A DNA stretch of 48,515 nt from NCBI GenBank assembly GCA_014860665.1, contig JACZJI010000072.1, positions 1 through 48,515 of the forward strand, in the 5' to 3' direction. The position numbers were made by a program, and so were the translations under genes. Of this stretch, positions 26,988 to 34,691 are shown piece by piece. Numbering within the stretch: position 1 is the stretch's first letter; the number at the start of each line of letters is the position of its first letter. The DNA comes from Bacteroidales bacterium (GTDB taxonomy: Bacteria > Bacteroidota > Bacteroidia > Bacteroidales > F082). The notes below the pieces were generated by a model. That model did no database searches and was not told the DNA's origin. It saw only the letters and a list, made by a program, of their open reading frames with translations.

Positions 26988-27062
26988 CGGGGTATAGCGC
27001 AGTCCGGTTAGCGCACCTGCTTTGGGAGCAGGGGGTCGTAGGTTCGAATCCTACTACCCCGA
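26988..27062 (+). tRNA. tRNA-Pro (anticodon TGG)
   Basis: 75 bases. Acceptor CGGGGTA pairs with TACCCCG; D arm GCGC/GCGC; anticodon stem CCTGC/GCAGG around TTTGGGA; T arm GTAGG-TTCGAAT-CCTAC. No encoded CCA. Confidence 0.97.
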
Positions 27063-27080
27063 CAGATAAAATTCAGCTTA

Positions 27081-27170
<90 letters not shown>

Positions 27171-27193
27171 ATATTAAAAAAGCATAATGAAGA

Positions 27194-27230
27194 AATCCCC
27201 TGCAAAGTGTCACTTTGTGGGGGTTTTTGT
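27194..27230 (+). terminator. Intrinsic terminator of the tRNA unit
   Basis: AATCCCC-TGCAAAGTG and CACTTTGTGGGGG form a long stem followed by TTTTTGTTTT. Confidence 0.85.
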
Positions 27231-27355
27231 TTTGTCGGCTTCCCAAAACTTCGGCCATTTAATATATGAGTTTTCAAGTTTGATTTTGCAATCATTTCAT
27301 ATTACACCACCAGCTTACAAACAGCGGGGGAAACTCCGGTATCGGCCAAAAAATT

Positions 27356-27460
27356 GAGTCTATTTATGTGAACGTCGCATCTCCGAGACCCGATGCCGAG
27401 TCTTTTTATGGGAACGTCGTATCTCCGAGACCCGATGCCGAGTCTTTGGGGGAGAACGCT
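27356..27460. repeat. 42-bp direct tandem repeat, two full copies and a partial third
   Basis: Copy 1 is 27356-27397 and copy 2 is 27398-27439; both run from GAGTCT through GAACGTCG to CTCCGAGACCCGATGCC and differ at only a few bases. A third starts with GAGTCTT at 27440 and diverges. On the minus strand the unit reads as 14 codons (RLGIGSRRYDVPIK), and a 63-codon frame spans it. The frame has no other protein-like part, so I do not call a gene. Confidence 0.85.
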
Positions 27461-27568
27461 GAGCATATTTTTAATAGGCTCCCCTGTTCCCATGAACTTT
27501 AGTGCATTTTAGTTCACTTTATGAATTTTAGGCACTTAACGAACCCAATGCATGACCTTTTTTACATA

Positions 27569-27820
27569 AACGTTGATGAAATTTTCACGAACGTTGACTA
27601 AATTTTCATGAATATCGATGAAATTTACAGGAACATCGGTGAAATTTACAGGAACGTTGATGAAATTTACAGGAACATCGGTGAAATTTACAGGAACGTT
27701 GACTAAAGTTTCATGAACGTTGATGAAATTAACACGAACGTTGACCTTATTTTCATGAACGTTGATGAAATTTTCATGAACGTTGACCTTATTTTCATGA
27801 ACGTCGACCTTTTTTTCATC
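27569..27820. repeat. 21-bp tandem repeat, twelve contiguous copies
   Basis: Consensus AACGTTGATGAAATTTTCATG, with units at 27569, 27590, 27611, 27632, 27653, 27674, 27695, 27716, 27737, 27758, 27779 and 27800. Units 3 to 6 share a TTTACAGG variant and 4 and 6 share AACATCGG, so the array evolved partly by block duplication. There are no unique spacers. One minus-strand frame is open through all copies as a heptad such as HENFINV, but it has no ATG, GTG or TTG start. It lies between the tRNA terminator and the ADP-ribosylglycohydrolase stop. Confidence 0.95.
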
Positions 27821-27893
27821 GGCGTTGGGGCCGGGAAACCCAATACTGACTAATCGGAACCCGGCATTGATAGAGTCGCATATAACGACTTAG

Positions 27894-29015
27894 TCAAAAT
27901 CCCGGGTATTTTTCCCACCATTCATCATTTGGTTCGCTGGAGTTCCCTTTTATTCTCAGATGCAGGTCCTTGCCCACTTGTTCGACCAGGGCGGAGTCTT
28001 TAAGGTTATGAATCCATTTTGGTGGTATTTTATCGATTCCATGAATTAAACCCAGTATGTTTCCTGTTATTGAGCCTGTGGAATCGCTGTCGCCACTGTG
28101 GTTTATGGAAAACAGAACTCCTTTTTCAAAGTCATTTTCATAAATCAGACTTGCATACAGGGAAATGGCCAGCGCTTCTTCGGCAATCCAGCCTTGTCCC
28201 AATTTTTCCAGGGCTTCGGGTGTGGGGTGACCGGGATCGGATTTTGAACTTTCATACATGAAAAGGGCGGCTTGAACGGCTTTCAATGTTTCATTGTGAT
28301 TTTCGCGTTGGGTCAACATTTTGATGGCCTTGTCAATGGCCTTCTTAAGTTCTATCCCCACTGCCAGATCAGAAATCAGGGCGGCAAAAAAACCTGCGCT
28401 TAAATAACCTGTGGGATGTCCGTGTGTTATTGCGGAAAGCTCGCAAGCTGTCTGAAAGGCGTTTTCAGGATTACCGTAAATCATTAATCCGACAGGAGCC
28501 ATTCTCATTATGGTACCGCAACCTTTGCTGTTGTTGATGGGGTTGGTTAAGGTACCGGCACTTCCGCTTGCCAATGCTGCGATGCAGGTATTGCCCGGGG
28601 CACGTCTTTTAAACAGTCCGTGCTGATTGATTAGCCATCCCTTTTTGACATCAACAATATTGTTTTTAGAGTTTTCCGGGTTGACTCCGATATTTTGAGT
28701 GTGAAGCCATCTCAGGTAGGATTGATGTGCTATTTTATTCAAGGCACCTCCTACTCCTTTAAGCGTGGCCCTGTGATGAGCTCTGAGCAAGGCTTCGGCA
28801 GTAAATAAACTCATCTGGGTATCATCGGTAAATTCCCCAATCTGGTTTTCAAATTCGACGTAATCGGTAATTCCATTTTGGCCATATCGGGATTGGATTT
28901 GCTGCAAGGTTAGAAATTCAACCGGAGCACCCAGGGCGTCGCCTACCGCTCCGCCCAACATGCAGCCTGTGAAATGTTCGACGGATAGCTTTTCTTTTGG
29001 TGGATATTTAGCCAT
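27894..29015 (-). CDS. ADP-ribosylglycohydrolase family protein
   Basis: 373 residues. The DraG/ARH-type metal site is visible: GGAVGDALGAPVEF at 21-34, FTDDTQM with Thr63, Asp64, Asp65, and the C-terminal NHSGDSDSTGSITGNILG. GTIMRMAPVGL is also conserved. Such enzymes remove ADP-ribose from proteins or small molecules; the target is unknown and no ADP-ribosyltransferase is adjacent. The gene is visibly richer in G and C than its core neighbours, lies after repeats at a tRNA locus, and is likely part of an accessory insert. Confidence 0.9.
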   Translation of the reverse strand: MAKYPPKEKLSVEHFTGCMLGGAVGDALGAPVEFLTLQQIQSRYGQNGITDYVEFENQIGEFTDDTQMSLFTAEALLRAHHRATLKGVGGALNKIAHQSYLRWLHTQNIGVNPENSKNNIVDVKKGWLINQHGLFKRRAPGNTCIAALASGSAGTLTNPINNSKGCGTIMRMAPVGLMIYGNPENAFQTACELSAITHGHPTGYLSAGFFAALISDLAVGIELKKAIDKAIKMLTQRENHNETLKAVQAALFMYESSKSDPGHPTPEALEKLGQGWIAEEALAISLYASLIYENDFEKGVLFSINHSGDSDSTGSITGNILGLIHGIDKIPPKWIHNLKDSALVEQVGKDLHLRIKGNSSEPNDEWWEKYPGF

Positions 29016-29055
29016 TAAATAGTGTGCTTTGAATTGGGTTTATCTGAATTTCCTT

Positions 29056-29232
29056 TTAAAACAGTTTCCTGGTGAGTTTATGATAGACCTTGTTGTAAAG
29101 AAATTTGTGTGGGCTGCGGATCCAGCCGTAACCGCGTGGCATTTTCAGTCCTGCGCGGTTTACCAGGTTTTTCTTTGGGGCAATCCGGTCGGTGATGCGT
29201 TTTTTGAAGTTGGGGGTTCTGAAGAGTTTCAT
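29056..29232 (-). CDS. Small basic phage-like protein (tentative)
   Basis: From ATG 29232 the product has 58 residues, MKLFRTPNFKKRITDR then KMPRGYGWIRSPHKFLYNKVYHKLTRKLF. The segment G-GWI-x-P-x-K-x-x-YNKVY-x-K-T resembles small phage/mobile-element proteins I remember with GWIKDPKKAAYNKVYNKT. This is pattern memory, not a search result. An upstream ATG (29286) would add 18 poorly conserved-looking residues. It shares the strand of the ADP-ribosylglycohydrolase and hipBA genes. Confidence 0.4.
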   Translation of the reverse strand: MKLFRTPNFKKRITDRIAPKKNLVNRAGLKMPRGYGWIRSPHKFLYNKVYHKLTRKLF

Positions 29233-29286
29233 CTGGTAATAATTTTTTTGGTTGTTGCAGGTTTGTGGTTTTTTACAGATCAACAC

Positions 29287-29887
29287 TCCAAAGTTAAGGA
29301 ATAAATCTGCACTTGTTGAAGCTGTATTAGGGAAAAAACGGAAGGCGTTACAAATGCACTCCAGTTTGGGTATAATCTATAAACTTGTGTCATTTAGATA
29401 AACATTGCAAATGTTATAAATAGACCCGTCCTCGTTGGGAAAACGAGGACGAGACAGGAGTGGATCAATCTCAACATAAAGAATATCAATAAAATGAGAT
29501 TGCTTCGTTCCTAGCAACGACGCGTTTTTTTTTGATTTTTTGGCTGTGAATTGAAAAGAACAAGGAAAGCGCTGCAAGCGTGCCTCCAGTTGTGTCTTGT
29601 CCTGAAATAGGTTTACAGAAAATGTAAACCAAAATCAGGACAAGTTAGGGACAATGGGGATTAGGGTGGCATGAGATTATTTTTTGTTTGATCTACATTT
29701 GCTACATCTACATGGTTTTGTGGTTTCCGGTCTTTTGAAAATTCATGTAGATGCAGGTCATGTTGCTTTAAAATCAAATATATTTTTGGGGTCGATCTTG
29801 CAGAAAACCACATCTCCTGACTGACTCTTATTACATTAAAGTTTTGTGCTTTGAGCTGATCAGTTTATACTTGCAGCAGGTAAGTTA
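29287..29887. other. Gene-free stretch with several hairpins
   Basis: No convincing gene. It contains a 10-bp stem CGTCCTCGTT/AACGAGGACG at 29427-29451, the IS-end-like palindrome at 29596-29644, and an inverted repeat CATCTACATG/CATGTAGATG at 29705-29714 and 29744-29753 with a 29-base gap. Confidence 0.6.
29596..29644. mobile_element. Palindromic element resembling joined IS ends or a tiny MITE
   Basis: CTTGTCCTGA at 29596-29605 pairs with TCAGGACAAG at 29635-29644, and inside it GGTTTACA pairs with TGTAAACC. The layout, TGTCCTGA ... TCAGGACA with matching subterminal arms, is what two abutting insertion-sequence ends would give. No transposase is present. Target duplications were not identified. 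Confidence 0.4.
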
Positions 29888-31192
29888 TTATCTCAGATTT
29901 AAAAGAGTTTTAGCAATCGTATCGCGAAGCTCAGGAATTACTTCGACTTCATTGGCGAATGATTTCCATTGGTTTACCGTGTGCTTGATCTCGTCGATGA
30001 TTTCGGATGCTTTTTTGCTTCTGATGGAATTTCCGATAATCAGGAGGTCGGCTTTGGTAATGTCTTTTCTTTTGCCGTTGATGCTTAACGCGTGCTGGCT
30101 GACCCATTCACTGCCCGGACGATAGGCATGGCATATATCATAAGCCGGGGCTAATTCCCATTTTCCGCCTTGTTTCAGTCGAAATGAGAAGTTCTTAGTA
30201 TGGTCGTCACAATTTTGTGCGATGACATTAAAAACCATTCTTCGAAACATTTGTTCTGCATCCTGATAGCTGAGTTTCAGTTCGCGCATGGTCTGGAATA
30301 ACTGTTCATAGCTGTAGCTATTGACAAGGTTGTAATCGAAATGCTTCAATGCACAAAAAGTTTGTATGTGATGTTTGGTTTCACTCCCTTCCCTGTCAAA
30401 ACGTTGGGTCATGAAGTGTGCCCGGCCGTTTTCTTCCAACAACCGTGATGGCATCATCTCAATACCGCATGCTGTTGCCATATTGTAATAGGCCATTTCC
30501 ACCCGGCCGTACCCGTTGCTGGCACCCAGCTGCACATCGCTTACCCCATCCAGTTTGATGATCCAGTGCTCGAATCCGTTGGGGGCTCTTGTCTGACCCG
30601 ATTTTACTTCTCCAGTCTTTTTATTCCATGCAATGACAGCTTTAGGTCTTGCTCCGCCGGCCGAAGTACCGATTTTCAGAATATCGAGCACAGCTTTTTC
30701 GTCGTCATTTTTCAGATTGGTATTAAAGGATTCCCGCCGGTTCAGCAACTTTTGGGCTATATCCACCAGGCTGTTTATTTCGACAGAGAAAGTCCGTCTG
30801 GATTCTTTTAATACCGTGGGTTCAAATTCCAGCGCTCCCATGCCCCGGGTGCCGATAAAGCAGAGCATTTCCACCGGATTCATGCTGCTCTGCGGACGAC
30901 CCTGCTGTGCCAGCCACATGTTGATGAGTTGATTTCCATACCGATCCGGTAATGCGTCTGCCAACAACCCCGGGAGTCCCCTGAATGTATCGTATGTAGA
31001 ATTTCTTTCTGTTACAAGTTCCGGAAAGGAGAATATACGATTACCCGTATTCAGGGGCATTTTAATTGGGGCCAAATCCCAGCCAAGCTGTATAAACTTT
31101 GGATCGTACTCAAAGGACGCATAGCCCGTCGTCTCGTCCCAGGCTACTGCTCCCACCAGCGTTCCCCATATTTTTACTTCAGCTACGTTCAT
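29888..31192 (-). CDS. hipA: HipA-family serine/threonine kinase toxin
   Basis: 434 residues. N-terminal HipA subdomain (VKIWGTLVGAVAWDE ... RGLPGLLADALPDRYGN), the Gly-rich phosphate loop GTSAGGARPKAVIAW, FMTQRFDREG, the catalytic loop NVIAQNCDDHTKNFSF, and the metal-binding LAPAYDICHAY in place of DFG. HipA proteins phosphorylate glutamyl-tRNA synthetase or other targets to cause dormancy; the target here is unknown. The start is four bases after the hipB stop. GC-richer than the surrounding core genes. Confidence 0.93.
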   Translation of the reverse strand: MNVAEVKIWGTLVGAVAWDETTGYASFEYDPKFIQLGWDLAPIKMPLNTGNRIFSFPELVTERNSTYDTFRGLPGLLADALPDRYGNQLINMWLAQQGRPQSSMNPVEMLCFIGTRGMGALEFEPTVLKESRRTFSVEINSLVDIAQKLLNRRESFNTNLKNDDEKAVLDILKIGTSAGGARPKAVIAWNKKTGEVKSGQTRAPNGFEHWIIKLDGVSDVQLGASNGYGRVEMAYYNMATACGIEMMPSRLLEENGRAHFMTQRFDREGSETKHHIQTFCALKHFDYNLVNSYSYEQLFQTMRELKLSYQDAEQMFRRMVFNVIAQNCDDHTKNFSFRLKQGGKWELAPAYDICHAYRPGSEWVSQHALSINGKRKDITKADLLIIGNSIRSKKASEIIDEIKHTVNQWKSFANEVEVIPELRDTIAKTLLNLR

Positions 31193-31195
31193 TTT

Positions 31196-31543
31196 TTACC
31201 AATCCGATTCGTTTGTATTCTGTTCTTTTTTGCCCCGGGCTCTTTGGCGTTTTTCTTTTTGAAGTTTTGCCAAAGCCAGCGGGCTGATGCTTTCCTGTAC
31301 ATCAAACGCAGTCATTATTTGCAGTTGGTCTAACACACGCAGTACCTGAATGAGCGTGGCCAGCGTTACGGTTTCACCCCGTTCCAGGAGACTCAGGGTA
31401 GAGCGACTGATACCTGCTTCTGCTGCCAGGGCATCCTGTGTCTTGTTCTGCTCCATGCGGTGGTGCCTGATAAACGCGCCTATTTGTTCTGACACAGCTT
31501 TATCGCTCATTGAAGCCCAGTTTATGAATGATTTATCAGTCAT
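31196..31543 (-). CDS. hipB: HipB-like XRE-family antitoxin
   Basis: 115 residues with an HTH_3 domain (IGAFIRHHRMEQNKTQDALAAEAGISRSTLSLLERGETVTLATLIQVLRVLDQL), a QESISPLALAKLQKEKRQR linker and a charged tail, as in HipB antitoxins. First gene of the operon, so likely to autorepress from palindromes just upstream. Confidence 0.92.
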   Translation of the reverse strand: MTDKSFINWASMSDKAVSEQIGAFIRHHRMEQNKTQDALAAEAGISRSTLSLLERGETVTLATLIQVLRVLDQLQIMTAFDVQESISPLALAKLQKEKRQRARGKKEQNTNESDW

Positions 31544-31554
31544 AATACTCTTTT

Positions 31555-31635
31555 ATTCATATTAGTGAATGAATTTTCATGCGAATGTAATATCTTTTTT
31601 TTGAAATAACAAAATACTTGAATGATTATTCATTC
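31555..31635 (-). promoter_or_regulatory. Probable HipB operator region
   Basis: Two palindromes sharing the word ATTCAT/ATGAAT lie upstream of hipB: ATTCAT-N8-ATGAAT at 31555-31574 and GAATGA-TTAT-TCATTC at 31620-31635. HipB-type repressors bind such paired sites. Binding is inferred; no clear TAnnTTTG box was found. Confidence 0.5.
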
Positions 31636-31732
31636 GTTAAGCGAGTATTTTGTATTTTATGAATGATACATCATACGTTAAATTGCACGAGATGATCTTG
31701 CGTTAAATAATATGTTTTCTTATTTTTCAGAT

Positions 31733-31749
31733 GAACATTACAAATGTTC
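31733..31749. promoter_or_regulatory. Palindrome GAACATT-N3-AATGTTC
   Basis: Seven-base arms with a three-base centre in the gap between hipB and the OsmC-like gene. It could be an operator, but no divergent gene starts here. Confidence 0.3.
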
Positions 31750-31771
31750 TATGTAAATTTTGTCCTTATTG

Positions 31772-31810
31772 GATCTACGAGAATAAGACATGGTCTTATT
31801 CTCGTGGATC
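31772..31810. repeat. 18-bp hairpin with three-base loop
   Basis: GATCTACGAGAATAAGAC pairs with GTCTTATTCTCGTGGATC (one G-T pair) around ATG. CTTTTT follows on the plus strand within four bases, so it could stop plus-strand transcription. Neighbouring genes are on the minus strand, where it follows the OsmC-like stop by 36 bases without a T tract. Confidence 0.6.
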
Positions 31811-31845
31811 ATCTTTTTACCATGCCATCCTTTCAATTTTTATTT

Positions 31846-32256
31846 TTAATCCATTAATTTCATTTCCCCCTTCATTTCGAGGGCTTTTCTCAGGGTGTTT
31901 GTTATGGTTCCGAATTTCAGAATATTCTTGTGCCAGTTACTTAATTTGTGCTCATCGGCATCTGAATCGACTTCAAGCGTGTAATGAATCTCTTTCATAT
32001 AAGGCGGGTTGTCGTTGCGCACGCCACGAATTGTAATTTTTGCTTTCCGGTAAGGAATATGAAGGATTTCGGAATAACGTTGTACATTTTTTAATATACA
32101 GGCTGCCAATGAAGTAAGAAGTAACTCCGCAGGGTTAGGTAAAACATCATCACGTCCGGAAGTGGCATCGAAATTAATTTCAGAGCGGTTGGCGGCTGCT
32201 ATTGCCTGTCCCCCACTCTGAACTGTTGCGGTTATCTGATATTCCAGCATGGTCAT
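31846..32256 (-). CDS. OsmC/Ohr-like family protein lacking the second cysteine
   Basis: 136 residues with the OsmC fold: MLEYQITATVQSGGQAI, NPAELLLTSLAACILKNVQRYSEI with Cys53, and KAKITIRGVRND. In peroxidase members a second Cys lies in a phrase like CPISNTL near the C-terminus; here it reads FGTITNTL, so the resolving Cys is absent and Cys53 is the only cysteine. It might be a thiol-binding or one-Cys variant. It lies 55 bases beyond the ArsP-like permease on the same strand and may belong to that unit. Confidence 0.82.
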   Translation of the reverse strand: MTMLEYQITATVQSGGQAIAAANRSEINFDATSGRDDVLPNPAELLLTSLAACILKNVQRYSEILHIPYRKAKITIRGVRNDNPPYMKEIHYTLEVDSDADEHKLSNWHKNILKFGTITNTLRKALEMKGEMKLMD

Positions 32257-32311
32257 TAATTTGAATAGTTTGATTATGATATATTTTTTATAAAAAAAGT
32301 TGTTCGAAATT

Positions 32312-33355
32312 TCACATCACATAATTAAATATGAAACCCACAAAGACAATCCCGATAGCAACAATCCCGACAAAGGCAGTTATCAGTTGCCATTTCAGCA
32401 CTTTTTTGAGAATGATAATTTCAGGAAGTGAAAGGCCTACGACAGACATCATGAATGCAAGAGCCGTACCAAGAGATACTCCTTTTTCAAGCAGTACGCT
32501 TACGATGGGGATAATTCCGGCTGCGTTGGAATACATCGGGATACCCATAATTATAGCCAATGGAACCCCATACCAGTTTTCCTTTCCCAAAAGCGACCCC
32601 AGAAAGTCCTGGGGAACATAACCATGTGCCCCGGCACCGACGGCAATTCCAATGATAATGTAAATCCATATTTTGCCTAAAATTTCACTTACTGCTTCGT
32701 AACCAGCCCGAAAGCGGTCATAAAAAAGAAGTTTCGTTTCTGCTTCATTTTCATGGCTGGCTTTTACTGAATATACCCATTCGGCAACGTATTTCTCTAA
32801 GTGTAATTTACCAATTAACCAACCCGAGAAAATAGCTATAACGAGTCCGGTTCCCACATAAATTACTGCAACCTTCCATCCAAAAAGTCCGATCAGTAAA
32901 ACAAGTGCAACTTCGTTAATCATTGGGGCAGCAATCAGAAATGAAAAGGTGACACCCAGAGGCACGCCTGCTTCAACAAAACCAAGAAACAGAGGAATCG
33001 CCGAACACGAACAAAACGGGGTAACGATACCAAGTAAAGAAGCTAACAAATTACCTGTGAATAATGACTTTCCTTCCAGTACTTTGCGGGTTTTTTCCGG
33101 TGTGAAATAGGTCCTGATAATACCCACAATAAAAATTATAAGTACCAAAAGGAGTATCACTTTGGGAACTTCGAAAATGAAGAAACGAAGGGTTTCAGTT
33201 AAATGCTTCCCTGAAACCAAACCAAAGATGTTATTAATAGTATAATCGACAACAGGCTGAAGCTTCCAATAGGTGATAATCCAAAGGGTAAGTAAAATGA
33301 CAGGAATAAACCAACCCTTCATATTTCTATTTATTGCAATTACTTTTTCTCGCAT
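32312..33355 (-). CDS. ArsP/DUF318-type permease
   Basis: 347 residues, about eight to ten membrane helices in two halves. The hallmark TPFCSCSAIPLFLGF (Cys115, Cys117) and the second-half GIPMYSNAAGIIPIVSVLL identify the permease family that includes organoarsenical exporter ArsP and related thiol-metal exporters. Its own copy of the 5-6-5 operator lies at 33372-33387, 17 bases upstream, so it is a separate unit under the same regulator. Substrate (methylarsenite, aromatic arsenical, or another soft metal) is not decidable from sequence. Confidence 0.82.
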   Translation of the reverse strand: MREKVIAINRNMKGWFIPVILLTLWIITYWKLQPVVDYTINNIFGLVSGKHLTETLRFFIFEVPKVILLLVLIIFIVGIIRTYFTPEKTRKVLEGKSLFTGNLLASLLGIVTPFCSCSAIPLFLGFVEAGVPLGVTFSFLIAAPMINEVALVLLIGLFGWKVAVIYVGTGLVIAIFSGWLIGKLHLEKYVAEWVYSVKASHENEAETKLLFYDRFRAGYEAVSEILGKIWIYIIIGIAVGAGAHGYVPQDFLGSLLGKENWYGVPLAIIMGIPMYSNAAGIIPIVSVLLEKGVSLGTALAFMMSVVGLSLPEIIILKKVLKWQLITAFVGIVAIGIVFVGFIFNYVM

Positions 33356-33371
33356 ATCCTTCCGTTTTCTA

Positions 33372-33387
33372 TTCGTAATACAACGAA
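33372..33387 (-). promoter_or_regulatory. ArsR operator copy 3 (ArsP-like gene)
   Basis: TTCGT-AATACA-ACGAA, followed by C. The adjoining bases (CAAAAAGA on the plus strand) are one change from a -7 box read on the minus strand, so the site would overlap the promoter. Farther on, 33468-33481 (CGATGC-AA-GCATCG) and 33499-33524 (ATCCCGAT-N10-ATCGGGAT) are additional palindromes. Confidence 0.7.
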
Positions 33388-33572
33388 CAAAAAGATTAAA
33401 AAAATTAGAAATGAACTACCTCGCAGCAGAGCTAACAAAGTATCAAAAAAGAAATTTCTTTTTCTAACGATGCAAGCATCGGAGTATTAAACTCATTTAT
33501 CCCGATACACTCCGCTATCGGGATTCGTTCGACTTACAAATTTCAATGCGCTACACTTTTAAAATTTGAGTC

Positions 33573-34274
33573 TCACGAATAAATAGTTATAACATAGTAA
33601 ACACCCACCCCAATAAATACTATTGAGATGAAACGTCTGAACCAGATCTCAAAGATTTTGAGATTATTGTACCACACCCCAACCTTTGATACAGTAAAAG
33701 CGATAAGCCAGGCAAAAATTATCACAGGAACCGCAGTAGCTATTGCAAAAACAACCGGGAGATATAATCCGGCAGGACTTGTAATTGTAATTGGGATAAG
33801 CATTCCAAAATACATAACGGCGCTATAAGGGCAGAAAGCCAATGCAAACAAAATACCCAGCATCAGGACGTCCCAATAGTTTTTTGTGCCTTTCTCACCA
33901 AATCGTTGGGTTAATTTATAAAACCCTGGGAGCTTAATTTTCAAAATATCTAACATAAATAAACCGATAACAATCAGTAGTGGCCCGATAATCTTTTCGC
34001 CATATTTCTGAAAAACGCCAGACATGGAAAACTGGTCCGCCCCCAGAAAAATAACCAATGCAATAAGTGTATAGGTTATTGCTCTGCCTAAAGTGTAAAC
34101 CAAACCATTTACAAAAACCCGATTTCGATTCTCAATGTCTTTCCCAATAAACCCTATTGCCGTGATATTGGTTGCCAACGGACAAGGACTGATTGCCGTC
34201 ATTAGGCCAAGAACCAATGCCGTAAAAAAGGGCATTGAGCTATTTTCGAGCAACCCATTAAGAACTTCTCCCAT
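33573..34274 (-). CDS. arsG: ArsG-like/CcdA-like membrane protein
   Basis: 233 residues and six or seven membrane helices with two intramembrane cysteines in DsbD/CcdA-like places: Cys31 in AISPCPLATN and Cys148 in LAFCPYSAVMYFG. The family was linked to aromatic arsenical efflux as ArsG of the arsEFG system. The CcdA-like Cys pair allows an alternative role, moving electrons across the membrane. It starts two bases after arsF and is the third gene of the unit trx-arsF-arsG. Confidence 0.78.
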   Translation of the reverse strand: MGEVLNGLLENSSMPFFTALVLGLMTAISPCPLATNITAIGFIGKDIENRNRVFVNGLVYTLGRAITYTLIALVIFLGADQFSMSGVFQKYGEKIIGPLLIVIGLFMLDILKIKLPGFYKLTQRFGEKGTKNYWDVLMLGILFALAFCPYSAVMYFGMLIPITITSPAGLYLPVVFAIATAVPVIIFAWLIAFTVSKVGVWYNNLKIFEIWFRRFISIVFIGVGVYYVITIYS

Positions 34275-34276
34275 TT

Positions 34277-34687
34277 TTAAAGTAGGGGTTTGATATTGTC
34301 AATCAAAATTTGCCTGAATTTTGCCGGATTCGTCCGGGCGTACATAAAGCCTTGTTGGGTCAGGTTTATTTTTTTATCACCTTTAACAATAAGCAAAGTT
34401 TGTCCGGAAACACCCAACTCCTCACCCTTTGCTTTTCCTGCTTCATTGTCGAGATTATAAGCATTAAAGCTGACTTTATTTCCAAATAATTTTTTGACAT
34501 CAGCCTGAGTTTCGGACTCCACTGCACGACAGGTAGCACAGCGCGCATTAAAATGAAAATAATAAACGTTAACTTCTGTCGGGTTTTCAGTAGTCTTTTT
34601 CAAATTACTCACAGATGATTGAGCAAAACCTGTTGCATTTACCAATACAACAATCAGTGCAATGAATGCAATTTTTAATGTTTTCAT
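34277..34687 (-). CDS. arsF: ArsF-like exported thioredoxin-fold protein
   Basis: 136 residues with a signal peptide (1-23, ending GFAQ) and no lipobox, so the mature protein should be periplasmic. CATC at 50-53 (FNARCATCRAVESE) is the redox motif; VSGQTLLIVKGDKKINL is the cis-loop equivalent, and the protein ends in a helix (FRQILIDNIKPLL). It resembles the protein class named nitrophenyl compound nitroreductase subunit ArsF. It is between the cytoplasmic CXXC protein and the CcdA-like membrane protein, all within four bases of each other. Confidence 0.78.
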   Translation of the reverse strand: MKTLKIAFIALIVVLVNATGFAQSSVSNLKKTTENPTEVNVYYFHFNARCATCRAVESETQADVKKLFGNKVSFNAYNLDNEAGKAKGEELGVSGQTLLIVKGDKKINLTQQGFMYARTNPAKFRQILIDNIKPLL

Positions 34688-34691
34688 ACTT

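Noticed and set aside
27302..27493. 63-residue minus-strand protein over the 42-bp repeat
   Set aside because: The frame is open because the repeat length is a multiple of three; outside the repeat there is no protein-like pattern.
27569..27820. CRISPR array
   Set aside because: The repeats are directly contiguous with no unique spacers, the unit is too short and variable, and no cas gene is in the window.
29029..29304. 91-residue plus-strand protein
   Set aside because: It is antisense to the small ORF at 29056-29232, which has the more conserved-looking sequence, and shows no recognisable fold.
33499..33524. Terminator for arsG
   Set aside because: The stem ATCCCGAT/ATCGGGAT is good, but no T tract follows it on the minus strand, and the loop is ten bases; it is reported only as a palindrome.
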